The notes under the pieces: generated by a model
The model's database searches: none
Seen by the model: only the letters and a program-made list of their open reading frames with translations
Told to the model about the DNA's origin: nothing
From: Gordius sp. MW1
Lineage: Eukaryota; Nematomorpha; Gordioida; Gordea; Gordiidae
Reading direction: 5' to 3'
Length of the DNA stretch: 64,000 nt
Assembly (NCBI GenBank): GCA_964036665.1
Contig: OZ038526.1
Location: 5,022,001-5,086,000 of the forward strand
Part shown: positions 12,358-25,100 of the stretch, in pieces
Position numbering within the stretch: position 1 is the stretch's first letter
Layout: each line of letters starts with the position of its first letter
Program-made: the position numbers and the translations under genes

Positions 12358-12974
12358 GTATATCTGGCACCATGAGAAAGCCAACATTAATCCAACTATA
12401 GGGAGGTGCCTTTGATATTTCAGCAAGCGATTGTTGAATATTAAAAAAAGGTTAAGTCCCATAGATGTCCATTTATTATTTTACAACCAAATAATATTTT
12501 AGTAAATTTAATATGTACCTTGTTAAACATAAGACAAAATTGACTCAGGTAGTAGTCATAAGTCATAACTTAAATTACTATGCCCCAATCCTTAGTGCGA
12601 AGCATTAAATTTTATATTAAAAAAATCGGAAAAAAATAAATCTAAAAAATATTAAATATATTTATAAATTTATCTGGAAAAGTATATATCATAACAAAAA
12701 AGAAATATTAATTTATATAAATTTGCTTTCCAACTTAGAATTTTATAAAAACAAATATATGCCTAAATATTCATAAGCAACATAAATTTTAGGCTCTTAA
12801 CACTATACATTCAAACTTTAATATAAATATACAGCATAGCATTACTCTTAACATAATAATGCTCAACATTCATGTAACGACAAAGTTTAAATTGGTATAT
12901 CGAATGCATAGCAATTAAAAAGCTACAAACAAGTTTTATGAAGCGTTATATGTCAATTTATAGTCATATAAGAC

Positions 12975-13130
12975 ATGGGCGTAGCTAATGGGGGGGGGGG
13001 GCGCCCCCCCCCCTAAATGACAAAAAAATTTAATACAAAAACCCTTAAAAAATTTATATTTTGCCCCCCCCCCTAATTGAACTTAAAACATTCCCCCCCC
13101 CCCCCCAATCCAAAACCTGGCTACACCCGT
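12975..13130. mobile_element. MITE, ATGGGCGTAGCC family, copy 3
   Basis: Ends are atgggcgtag and ctacacccgt. Flanks catataagac and gctataagat share a perfect central TATAAGA. G and C runs of 9-14 bases make the core able to fold into a long hairpin. Confidence 0.8.
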
Positions 13131-13162
13131 GCTATAAGATATTTACAATCATGATTGAGTCC

Positions 13163-13294
13163 ATGGGCGCCCCTCTAAATTAAAAAATTAATTGAAATTT
13201 ATTAAAATGGTTAAATTTTCAAAAATTTATCATTTTGCCCCTCCCTAAATTTTTTAGTGCCCCCCCCCCTAATCCCAATGCTGGCTACGCCCAT
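13163..13294. mobile_element. MITE, ATGGGCGTAGCC family, copy 4
   Basis: Ends are atgggcgcccc and ggctacgcccat. It is flanked by gattgagtcc and gattgaatcc, a 10-bp duplication with one mismatch. This is the clearest target duplication of the family and probably the youngest copy here. Confidence 0.85.
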
Positions 13295-14113
13295 GATTGA
13301 ATCCTTATTATAATAACTTTTATCATAATTCTATATGTGCAACGTAAACTAAATATTAAATACATTTCAGGGTGTTGATCCTTTAGAGATCATTTTTAAA
13401 AACTAAGCATAGGCTAGACCTAGATTGTTGGTGAAATGATAAGGACAAATTTTTACGGGGCGCGCATAAATTTTTTTCATTAAAGTTATAAAGCACTTAA
13501 GCCGCTCCACATGAACTCGGTTAACCTGGACGTAATTTATGGCCAAAATTGATTATTCCTTCTAGCCATATTATTTTATTATTTCGCGTAGTACGTGTTA
13601 ACACCGAAATATAGTTCAGTCTTTACATCGTGGTTCCACTTAGATAATGGACATATTGGGGTTAATTAAACTCTTATTTAAAACGACACTTAATCCGCCC
13701 TTAGTGTACTCAAGCTTAAGGTCAACTATTTATATAAGTTATTGATTTTTGAATACAGTTGCCAATATTTAATATGTTATAGTGGGCTTATTATTAGCTC
13801 ACAACTTGGGCTACCCCCCCTCCCCAATTATAAGTTTCTACTGTCCCTATTGAATTCCTATTAATAGGATTTGGTATCTATTGTGATTAAAAATGACACA
13901 CATATTAAAGATGTTACATAGACATAAATTTGTAGATTTCATAAAGTTTAGTGATTTTTAAATGGTCTAAAATAATTAAATCTTTTATATGGTTCAATGG
14001 ATGATCAACAATATTCGATCACACGAAGACGTATAAAATAAAACATGGTTAATAAATCGCGCCATTAGCTAAAATAGTTTTTGGAACATAGCATTGAATG
14101 CCACTTGTAATTG

Positions 14114-14265
14114 TTAATTGCTATGCAATTTATGGGCTCGCTTTCCATTTTGTTTGTCACGCTGTTCGGTGTCTTGCACCGAATGTCTTGTCTTGCACCG
14201 AATGTCTTAATGTCTTGTAATATATTGCGATTTATTTCATATGTGCATGTGGTTAAAAAAGGGAA
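14114..14265 (+). mobile_element. 5' end of a Helentron-like element, interrupted
   Basis: Starts ttaattgctatgcaattt followed by atgggctcgctttcc, the same 5' tip as the element at 34471. A short tandem repeat of tgtcttgcaccgaa follows. No 3' end is seen; a TIR element begins directly downstream. Confidence 0.55.
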
Positions 14266-14267
14266 TT

Positions 14268-14624
14268 GGGTTCAAAATGCCACAGTCCAAAATGCCACTC
14301 TGAATATCACGAAAAATTAAATCTCAAATGGGGAGGGTATTTGATGTGCATTTAAATTTAACCCTAGCCTAAAACGCTGACCTAAAACACTACCCTGAAC
14401 CTTAACCCTGTCCCTTAAAGTTTTATAGTGCAGCAATAATTGTTAAATGCATACGCATGCGCATTATTAAAATGCGCAGCTATCTGATTGGTCTGTTAAA
14501 TACATACGCGTGCGCATTATAAAAATGGAAATTATGCGCTTGCGCAATGAGTAATTTGATTTAAGAATCTCACGATCGTGAGATTCAGTGGTATTTTGGA
14601 CTGTGGTATTTTGAAATGATACCT
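14268..14624. mobile_element. TIR element with CpG-dense core
   Basis: The left end ttcaaaatgccacagtcc continues with aaaatgccac, and the right end is its inverse with two mismatches over 28 bp. Each terminal repeat is itself a doubled CAAAATnCCACAGTC unit. The core carries two direct copies of cat-acgc-rtgcgcattat, a CCAAT-type attgg, NRF1-like tgcgc words and a perfect 22-bp palindrome at 14565-14586 centred on CGATCG. Superfamily unknown; no target duplication could be fixed. Confidence 0.6.
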
Positions 14625-14625
14625 A

Positions 14626-17600
14626 AAAAAGGAGTGAGAGTATATTGCCTTATTAACACTTAAATTTAATAACTAGGTTTTACACTTGTATAAGTGAGTA
14701 TGCCAATATAATTTTGTAACTTGTTTTAAATTGTTTATTAAAATTGTTAAAATTTATTTATAATTCTATGCTATAACTAAGTATTCCTTATCTAATTAGG
14801 CTAATTTAACCAAATCCCCTGTAAGCTTTCCCGGTTTGCTATTGAGTTTCACCTTTAAAGGCTTCGAGCAAATTTAAAATCAAGGTAAATTCCAAAAACA
14901 ATCGGTTAAAGTGCACTTGGTAAAATAATCACATAGAGAGATTCTTATTAATAATGTGATCATAGATTTTGAGAATTTAATTATAAAACCATTGATAATT
15001 AAACCTTTAAATGGTAAACTAACATTTCAAATGTGTCACATCACAAAGATGCCAAAATTTAATCTTGTCAACTCAGTCCTTAAAACGTTGATTATATTAA
15101 AACGAAATTCATTACCGGATTTTTAGATGGGGGGGGGGGCGATTAAGTTGATATACAAATGGTTCATGGGATTATAATTATCATAATATGGATTAGGTTT
15201 TTTAAATAGTAATTCTGACAATCAATCTTCTCCCAACTTAAAGACATTAAATATTTTTGAATAATAGTTACCGATAAAATAAAATCGCTTAATTTAAGGC
15301 GTTTCTGTGGCGTAGGTAAGAATGCCTAAAGCGGGGGACGGTCAAATTTTTTGATAAATAAGACAATTAAACAAAAATTTACTAATATCATATACAGCAT
15401 TGGTGTAGTTAAGATTGCCGGTCGTTAATTTTGATGTAAAAATAACGGTTTAACAAAAAAAATCAAAATTATATTTATTCGATATCTACATTGGGGTTTT
15501 TTATAAGCATTAAATTATTTAAATTTTGTGACCCATTTGGGCTTTTGGCCTTTCTTCCAAGGATGCAATTTTCATAGAGCTCCTTTTAATTTTTCTGCAC
15601 ATGCCTACCAGGGCCATTATTTGAACTAATAATACGCACAGCTTTTAGGCTTAATTGGCTGACTAGTACTAAAAATTTAAAAACCAGCCCCTCCCCGGCA
15701 CCGTTAAGATTAAAATATAGGCCCGAGCACGGCTTAACGGACCCAAACTCGACCCCTCCAGGAAAAAAGATTTTTTATGCAAGTTTTTTGTAAATATTAA
15801 AATATTTATTATATGCCAAAAATTTTCAATAAATAATATGTCTAAATTGTCAGTCTCAAATAGGTTGTTATTTCCGCCAACACCCGACCTGCCGTTTATC
15901 TTTCATTAGTAGCAGCTGTAGCTGCACACAACCATTTATATCAACTATAGAAGTTAATTTTATTTAGCAAAAATTAACTAATTTTGTTAATTTTCAATTT
16001 TATAAAGAAATAGAAATCTTCAGAATCACCTATTTTAAAATGGCAGGCTCTATAAATTAATAATGACCAAAAATTATTATTGATCAAATCGTTATTAAAA
16101 TTGAATTATAAAATTTCATAGGCATCTTTATTTTTATACATTAAAATACAAAAATAAAAGCATTATTTAAATGGCCGCACCCAGCCTACTTCCCGTTTGG
16201 TTACCTTATACTTTGTCCTAGCCTGACCTTTTTTAGCCAATAATCCATCCATGCCCAGCACGTTCATAGAGCATGCGCAGGCCGGAGTTTTATAATTTAA
16301 CTTTGGCGATGCTAACTTCATTTGCTTTATTAAGTTGGCTATGTCATAGTCAACTAAAAGTTTACTTTAAAAATTAATTTGCTTAAACATGGGTAATACT
16401 AATTCTTGGTTAAATATTATCATCAATCTAAAAAAAGTTTTAACAAGCATGTTAAACGCCTAGAAAATTAAATTATTGATTTTAGCATATTCCTCTTTAA
16501 TTTTAAAGTGAAGATAGTTTTTCAAATAAATAATTAAAATACAGGTACAGGGACAGTATTTTTTGCATAAATAGTCTTTGAATTTTATTAGACTTTCAAC
16601 TAAAATTAAATCCCAAATCAAATAGGTAATTAATTGTTTCTCCCGGCGCAGGACTTATAAGAGTCCTATTAATATCATTGTTGAAAATACTTTATCAACG
16701 CCATGCCGACGCCATTGAGATGCGTCGAACCATAACAATAAATTTATTGCACGATTACAAACCGATGGTAATAATAATAGAAATCGATTTCAATAGACTC
16801 TGTTAATTATAGATATATGATTTATTCTTCATGAAGTAACACTCCAAATATTTGAAATTTGTAAAATAAATGGTATCAAAATTTAATCGTATCACTGTTA
16901 ATACAAATCCACATATAAAGGATTGGTAACCAATAATTATTATTATATGAAAATATCGAGATTGATTGAATCGTAAAATTTAATAGGAAAATTCAATTAA
17001 AACTTGTGCGGTATTAGAGGATTTTATAGTTTTTTTTACTATAAAAGCTATAAGAAGTGTGATAGCTTCATTGCATTCTCTAAGAAAAATTGGTTTTAAT
17101 CAAAGGTAAGAATACGAATATTTAAAAAGCAGTTAACCAATCCATCTTGTCTATAATTACTACAATCACTTGAGCCTATCTTGCACTTATTATACATAAA
17201 ATGAATGAGCAAATAAACAGGATTTTAGGAATATATAATTTACTCTTATCTAAATAAATCAAGGTGGATACAATTTGTAGGATATGATGTTACACAAAGC
17301 AGTACCAAGAAGCTGTTGCGTTTCTCATAACTCAATGCAAGCAAGTGTGAGCGGGCCACGATGGTACTTATAAACATAGGCAATACATATTAATGTAGAT
17401 TCAGTGGGACCGAAAATATTTACATTTTAATTATGTTACCGTATTTTTTTGCTCTCGCGTAATAGGCTATCTCTTATCACAACCGTCATTAATTATGACC
17501 ACCAATGTTATAAGGCCTATTTATAGTTATCTTGTTATGTGATAGTCTATAATAATTCGGCTATCAAAATTTCTAAAACAAGAGATCCTCTCGGGTTCGG

Positions 17601-19108
17601 CTGCTACACCAAGGTGTATAACATTACCATTCCAGATCAAATATCAGAGTTCCTGTTCCTGGGATGACTGCTATTAACAAAGAGCTATTTTGCATTTCGA
17701 ACGATTGTGATAAACATGTATATTTTTATGTGAAATCCCCTTTATGATATGATAAAAAGAGGTATTAATGACAGGTTATCTAAAACATTTTATTCGAATA
17801 TCGCAGTGTTGTGATTATTCGCCAACAAATTTGTTGCGTATTGGAATATTTTTCGCCGACCATAAGCTGATAAAGCCTTTTTAATTTTCCAACCATGTTG
17901 ATGTATGGAAATCGAGATCACAAATCGCTCACGCGCACATTTTGTGGTAAATATGTAAATTCTGGAATTAAATATCTCACGAATCCCAAACTATGTTAAT
18001 GGAAGAACCAGCTTATTATATCACGCTACACGAGACGAGGGTCAAAAGGTTTGTACCGAGCACACAAACTGGTGCAAATAATTAGGACCAAAAAATTGCA
18101 GTTCCTGATTGTTACTTGACATTAAATTACCAGTTTGTTGTCGCTGGTGAGAGAATTTGTAGGTCAAGCAATTAAAAATGCTTTTATAAAAAATATGTAT
18201 GTATAACATTTACCATTTATAAGGAAGACAAAAAGATTTAGAAATTGGCGTAATAAGTGCCTAAACATCTCATGCATAACTCTTCTTAAATAAATAAAAC
18301 TCTAGTATGAGCACGTAATGGCATATTAATTCGTGTATACATTTAGTATAGCACTATCATAATCGTTTAACTTAAGATTACTTTTCAAACTCTACGCTTC
18401 TATGGTGGTCTGTTTTGGACTTTTGAAAACGTCTTATTAATAAATTAAGGCATATAATATTATTATGGAAACTTAATCCCTAGATGTTATCAAGTGCATC
18501 TTATGTTCTGTATCTGTGAATCTTAATTAAAAATCTATAATGGCATTTCGCCACTTTAGAATAAAAATCACTTTTAATTCAAATCTAAACTCTAATTCTT
18601 TGAAAATTAAAACTCTAAAAACGATAATGGTGATATTGATCCCTACTTAATATTTAAGATAATGACTTAATAATGAGTTTTATTACTATAAGGACAAAGT
18701 AATAGGCGTTTATCATAATATTTAACAAATAACATATACAAGAAGATAACCAAAATAATTTTACTCATAAAAAATTCAGACGGGTGGGGCTAGGCACATG
18801 ACAAACCAAAATTCAATTAATTTTATTTACTCACAAAGAGCGTGTATATTAAACCAACTCCGATTATGCCTATGTTTTTTAAGCTCGAATTGGTAGTTTA
18901 GGCCTTAAATCGTCTCCAAAGTTAAATGGTCATAATGAATTCCTAAAAAATGATTACTCCAGAGTCCATAGCAACATCATAGTCATTTATCATTATATCA
19001 CAACATAAAAGTATCATCCATCCATTTTTTATGAAATAACGACTAAAATGAAATTCAGCAAATATTTATAATTTAATTATAGCAACAAGCATCGAGGGCA
19101 TATAAAAA
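14626..19108. other. Gene-free stretch with element scraps
   Basis: A degenerate ATGGGCGTAGC-type MITE may cover about 15308-15420. GC-rich scraps at 15690-15770 and 16185-16290 resemble the ends of the GC-rich hAT family. A run of 17534-17665 on the plus strand is locally GC-richer and open for about 45 codons without an ATG; I could not link it to a gene. Otherwise nothing supported. Confidence 0.45.
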
Positions 19109-19114
19109 TTTATT
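19109..19114 (-). promoter_or_regulatory. Poly(A) signal AATAAA of the 315-aa gene
   Basis: Plus-strand tttatt, 12 bp downstream of the TGA at 19126-19128. The spacing implies a 3' UTR of only a few tens of bases. Confidence 0.6.
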
Positions 19115-19125
19115 GCGTTAATATA

Positions 19126-20073
19126 TCAGCTAACTTTTGATGTTTGAGAATCCATTCTGAGCCCGTATCCTTCCAGGAGATTTGGGTATTTACCTACCCT
19201 CTCGATCGCCATAAGCATTGCGAAATAATCGGGTGACACCGAATCATTGTCCTTAGTTTCTTGGTAAGATAAATCCTTATGAACGTCAGAAATATTTGTT
19301 AATCCACTGTTCTCGTGCCTTCTCCGCAATACCGCCAAATGCCCGGATTTATTACTGGAAGCGTCATCTGGGTTAGGACACTCGCATATTTGAGTAACAG
19401 CATTTTCTGCCTTTTTTACATTCTCCTCAACATTTTGCTCGATGGCCTGGGAGTCATTTATGAGAGGGATGGGGACGTCGCGAACCGTGTCGTCAAAGTA
19501 AAAAGGATCATTATCTATCATACTGGACATAATAATAGCCAAAGTTAACTGGATCGGGTCGCCTCCCCTATCATCCGTCGTACTTTTTAAGTTAGGGCGA
19601 CGTCCCTGATTAAGCCCCTGCGACGAAACGATCGCTGTATCTACCTTTAAGGTAGCGTTCCTCACGTAACCTTGACCTCGATCACTGGATCGGGGTAGGA
19701 AGGAACGAAGTAGCTTGCTCCGCAATCCATTGTTGTACATGGCAAAAAGGAGGATGTCATTATCTAACTGTTGTGTCGAATTAAATAGTATAGAATTAGT
19801 GCGATTAAAAATGCCTGTAGGAATTTTTGTGAATTTTTTCAGCGGGTGACTGGACCAAACTTTAGCCAAATTGAGGACATTAAATATATATTGGCTCTGT
19901 TCAGGTGGGTTACTTTGATTAAGGGGTAAAAATTGGCCCAATGGTGTGAAGGGCATCGTTAGGTTACCCTTAAACGTGGCACCAACACATTTGAGTATGT
20001 AAACGAGGGAAATAACTCTAATTAAATTTAAAGAATCGCACGGTCTCCACTTTTTTCGACTATGGTATTTCAT
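19126..20073 (-). CDS. Secreted or lumenal glycoprotein of unknown family, about 315 aa
   Basis: This is the longest open frame in the window and is uninterrupted. The frame stays open 14 codons further upstream but with no ATG, so the ATG at 20073 is taken as start. Residues 1-35 form a signal peptide or signal anchor: a basic stretch SRKKWRP, then a hydrophobic core IRVISLVYILKC. The rest is hydrophilic with about nine N-x-S/T sequons and only two cysteines close together (CECP), so it is not a cysteine-rich fold. Dibasic and RRR sites are present, but no repeated peptide-amide units suggest a neuropeptide precursor. AATAAA lies 12 bp past the stop, supporting a complete 3' end with a very short UTR. 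I recognise no domain. It could also be the last exon of a longer gene. Confidence 0.65.
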   Translation of the reverse strand: MKYHSRKKWRPCDSLNLIRVISLVYILKCVGATFKGNLTMPFTPLGQFLPLNQSNPPEQSQYIFNVLNLAKVWSSHPLKKFTKIPTGIFNRTNSILFNSTQQLDNDILLFAMYNNGLRSKLLRSFLPRSSDRGQGYVRNATLKVDTAIVSSQGLNQGRRPNLKSTTDDRGGDPIQLTLAIIMSSMIDNDPFYFDDTVRDVPIPLINDSQAIEQNVEENVKKAENAVTQICECPNPDDASSNKSGHLAVLRRRHENSGLTNISDVHKDLSYQETKDNDSVSPDYFAMLMAIERVGKYPNLLEGYGLRMDSQTSKVS

Positions 20074-22100
20074 ATTAATGGCGCAAGCGGTAAACTTGAT
20101 CCCCAACGTATCCAATGCTGAGTCGATCTCTCACGTTGGTGCATAGAAAATCATCTGATATTACTAACGTTATTCAAACAAAGCGAGGACGTACGGGATG
20201 TCAAAAATCATCCCATAGTTTAATTCGAATGGCAAGGTAATTATTGTAATTGGTACGAGATAGATTAATTGCGCGAGGAAATCGAGTAAAGTGTGGTGGT
20301 TTAAAACACCAAAAAACACAGCAACTGAACAAATAACGGTTTATAATAGCACTACTACCACTAACATCCTCCGATACAATTTATCCATTTATGCAGGTCG
20401 TCATGGTATCGTACGTTGGTATAAATATAAATTTTAAATTATTATCCACGTTCTACTAAATAAGAGTTCTTTGGTACGTAATTGGCGGCGGGAGGCAGAG
20501 GAATGGGGGGATTTATTGGTAATTTCCGTCTAACATTACATATGTATTTCAAGGAGTAAATAATTAAGAAGCTGCTGCAATCAATAATTGGGGAAATTGA
20601 AAGTATTGAAAGACGCCCCCGCACTACATAATATGGTGTTAGGGCGATGTTAAACAAAATAGAAATTGAGTCGTCATTTAACATCACCTTTAATATGTTC
20701 GTATTGTGAATGTGTGTCCAGCAACAGGAAAATTTCCGGTGACATTAGTACAATTTGTAAATTAGATGATACCCGAAAAGTAATTATTAGAAGTCCCCGA
20801 TGAAAATATATAAGGCAAGAGATTTGGTTGTGGTTTCAAGAATTACACATAAATTAGAATTTATTCAGCGTTTGGCTAACCTATACTTCGCTTTAATAAT
20901 TGCGCAAAATTTACTTTTCGCACTCAAAAATTTATGTCGATCACATTTATTGCAATATTGGCACACTTAGATTTAAATAGGGAAAAGGCTGGCGCTAAAT
21001 TTGAGCGACAATTTTTAGTCATGCGCACATCTCTAGACACTTGTTAGTGTTATTTCATACCAAAAACCGATAATTCAAGCCGAATATTTTATTAAACCCA
21101 CCCAAATCGACCGTTCTTTCTTCCGATTGCGGCAAACTATTATGGAGCACCGTTCCGGTATTCACAATAGAGACCCCGCCTCCCTCTTTCTATCCTATAT
21201 CATTTTTAATCCATTATTAACTTGTTAACGATTCCTTTGTCTGTCAGAACAAAGTGCCAATGAATTAATAGAAACGACCTTTATATCGGGTCGGAAGCTG
21301 TATTGTGATGGGTTAAAGGGGGTATAGCGGGAGACTGCACAATGGTACACCACTATCGAAAGTTCATTATCAAAAAATGGCTTCGTTGGTTGGTTAATGC
21401 CCGACCCCTCGGCACCGACCCACCATATTCAAAGCTTCCTCCACCAACACTAAAGCTAATTGCATTTTTATTTGAGCTCTTTATTTGTCAACGCCTCAAT
21501 GTGTCGGAACAATCATTTTGCGCTCCCAGGGCCACGGGACATTTTGCGAGAGCGGCTGAGGGGAAAAGGTGTAATATTTGCTAAACTGCTTCTGTTCAAA
21601 TTTCTATTTAGATATCGAACCTGGGTTGGGAGTGAAAATTTACGGGGAAAATAATTTTTGTGCCCCCGTATGTTTTAATTGTGTTTGGCAGGGCCGTACG
21701 ATAATAGCTGGCGCGCGCGCGGTCTTTCGCTTTATTACTAATTTAAAAAAGCTGTGAAAAAAGCGAAGTAACAATGTGTATTTGATTAAGTCAATTTTCA
21801 ATAAAACCCCCCCCCTACCCTCTTCCATCGTTATAATACAACTTTCGGCTTACGGGGGCGGGGGTATTTAGAAGATTTTAACATCTATTAAGTTAATCAA
21901 ACATCTGGAAATGCCTGCCTGCTAGTGATGTGTTGCTGCTTTAATTGAAATTTTAATTACGTGCTAAAATACGTAATACGCCGCCTAGCATTCACCACCA
22001 CCACCAATAAATCTATAGAAAATGGGGGAGGGGGCGGTAAAAATAAAAAAATTATCTATACTGTGCGAAGAATGTGACGTTTTAATTGTAGTCATGTGTG
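20074..22100. other. Upstream region of the 315-aa gene, locally GC-richer
   Basis: Less AT-rich than the surroundings, with CpG-containing patches (for example ggcgcgcgcgcgg at 21709-21721) and C/T-rich tracts. It may be promoter or enhancer DNA. Frames at 20442-20684 (minus) and 21342-21584 (plus) have ATG starts but no recognisable similarity. I leave them uncalled. Confidence 0.4.
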
Positions 22101-25100
22101 AAAAAAAGTTGTGATTTCTTATACCAAACTCTTCAAATACACGGTGTTATTTAAAATAGAGCGGGAAATGAATATTAAGTAGAATTTCATTCCTCAAAAA
22201 AGCAAATTGAAATGTATTTTTACAGCGCGGCCTCCTATTAAACAAAAAGTATTATTATTGCAAAAATAGTAAAAACCATATTAATAAACAATAATTGCTT
22301 ATTTAATTTTAGTATTATTGGTAAAAGAAATTTCGCAAGTTGGAAATAATGGAAAAGATTAAAATATTTTCCCTCTTCATCAGTATTAACTTAATGTTTA
22401 TACCAGAAAAATTTTATATTAAATAACAACTTTTGGGACAAGCGTTTTATGAGTATGGAACTCCCTACAATTTAAGCTTCATGTATTATTAGGCCCGCGA
22501 AATTTTTTATTTTCTTTCCCAGTAAAGTTTGTGCAATCTTGTTGTTAAAATTGATATCAGTTTATTTATTAAATCTTGATGTGGTTGAAATTTAACTACC
22601 AGTTAGTTGTATGTTATTTATCATGTGCACCGCCCGACACGTCCTACAGAAATATATAAATAAAATGTAGTTAAAGACACTAATCGAGCTATCCAGACAT
22701 AAATAAATATAACCCTTTAGAATTCAAAAAGATAAAAATTAAGGTTGAAATAAATGAATAAATGGGTAACAAAATAGCGACCTTATAACACGTCATAAAT
22801 GAATGAATTTTTTAGTTGTTAATTAATTGCCATCGCCATAGTTCTTAGGAGAAGGCAAAATTAACCTAAATCTTTATGGAACATTCGCAACACTCTCTTA
22901 GCATATACTTCACAAATATGCTCGGTTTGAAATCGATTGGCATCAAAATCAGAATAGGTCGCAAATCGGATGCATGCAAGGACATTCCAGGCTACACATA
23001 TGTAAACATTAAGTAATTAAAAGCCCATATATTATACCCAAAACCATCACCGCAGCTTATCAAACGAGCAGCGTCGCTGGCATTCCTACCAGTTTACAAT
23101 TAAATGTCATCCCTGATACAATTTAGGGCTTACAAACGGCAAAATTTGTACATTTTTGTATTATTATAACATAAATAATATCTCAAAAATTGACTTAAAG
23201 TATATGGTTAGCAAGCAATCATTTGAAAAGGGCTTGGCATTTGAAGAGGAGAAATCCATATACCTTAGTTAAAAGCCGCAGCTTGTTTGTTAACCAACCG
23301 GACAAAATTAAAATTCCACCGGTAACATAGTGAAAACGAGATTAATTAAATTTAACGTCTGTGAGGATGGGATGGTAATTCTTTGCATTAACAGGGCATA
23401 GCATAACTGAACATTTTGGCAGTGATTGAGTACCCGCCCGGCTTATAGATAAACTGAAGCCCTCTCTATCTCTCCCCCATAGAGAGTCCATTTAATTTCA
23501 GCACCATCAAACGATGTAAAACCATCGCCTTTAACCTTTCCCATCAATATATTTGTGACAAACATGCACAAATATCATGTAAAAGTAGGATTTTAGATGA
23601 TAAACGGGATCGGGAGAGGGAATTATAGGAAGTTCCTAAGCGAGAACGAATCATTAATAACAATCAATAATTTTACTTTAATTGCTTAAATTGTGACACT
23701 TTCACACAAAATATTAAATAAAATAACTTATATGAGGGCAGATGGGTGTTGGGAGGGGGGTAACGAATAGGAACTTAAGATAAAATTTGTCTAGGCATGA
23801 AAATTCTTTTTCTCTAAGACATTATAAAGATAAAATTAAACCGTATCACTACAATTCAAGCAAACGTAAAAAGATTATTTTTTTCGTTACATAGATAATG
23901 CTCGTAAAAATAATAATAAATAAAAAAGGGAATCCATGCCTTAAACTAACCAGTATATCATATTGCTCAGCTAATTAAGATAATTTCCGGGAAATAAAAT
24001 AAATAATAAAAAGGTTTATTAACATCATAATCAAAAGTTGTTTAATAATTAGGCGTTTATCATCAGCTAAAATTGAAATTTAATCATATGATTTTTTCAT
24101 TGTAAACAAAACATCAAAATAATAATCAGTTTATTAATAAATTTCAACAAAACACTTTTATTTAAAAAAATTAAAATAGTTTGTCTTTTCTTATAAATTT
24201 TGACTTAGAAAGTTATAAGCGGATAGGTACTTTTAAAATTTATCACATTGACCAAAGAAATGATGATAAAAAAGCTAAAGCGTTTAATTGATATTGAATG
24301 TAGACGCTATAATTTGTTTTTAGTTATCCTCTTGATGCGTGACACATTAATTGCTATGCAATTAATATTCTCTATATATCATATGCGGTGGAAATTAATA
24401 TAAAAAAATTGGATAATTGAAAAATAAGAAATAACATTAAATTGCTGAATGTTTGTAATCCATTTTAAATTATTTCAATCAAAAAAAAATTATCAAAAAT
24501 TGATCACTAAATATGGTACACAATTTTTTACAATAATTATGCATGTTAAATTTATTTAAAAGCAATAATTAAAATTTGAAATGACTATTTATTAGGATAA
24601 CATTTCGTCGATTTATGTACCTTACATTTTTAGAAAAATTTAAACATATATTAACAATTACAAATCAAATCACTCTTTAATTTTAAAAAACTCTGGGTGA
24701 GTGTAGCTGAAAAATAGAATTTAAAGAAGATTGAATTATATCCTATAATTTGTACACAAAAATTACCACTTCAATTTCTATATAAATTTAATTTAAAAAT
24801 GATTCCTAATTCTCAGTCTTCTAAAACAATAATTTTCCGTATAAGACAACACAAATGAGCGCGTTTAAAGGGATACGCCTTTTTTATTTTCAATTATTAT
24901 AAAAAATTGAAAACTTACCTATGTAAACTGGTCTAAAAAAATATTATAATTCGTTATGAAATTAAAAATGACTACGATACAAATATTTGAAACAAAGAAA
25001 TAAGCTTAAGTTAGAAAGCCCTATTTTTATCTTGCTTATCTTAATTTTTATATCTTTAGTACAATCTAGCATTATTATTGCAATATTTTTTAATCGGTTA

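Noticed and set aside
17534-17665. Plus-strand frame with TRDPLGFGCYTKVYN
   Set aside because: Amino-acid use looks protein-like, but there is no ATG and no convincing splice sites or homology.
20442-20684. 80-codon minus-strand frame with a hydrophobic stretch
   Set aside because: No recognisable domain and no transcription signals; could be chance.
21342-21654. Overlapping plus-strand frames in the GC-richer block
   Set aside because: Two frames overlap with no family resemblance; composition explains the lack of stops.
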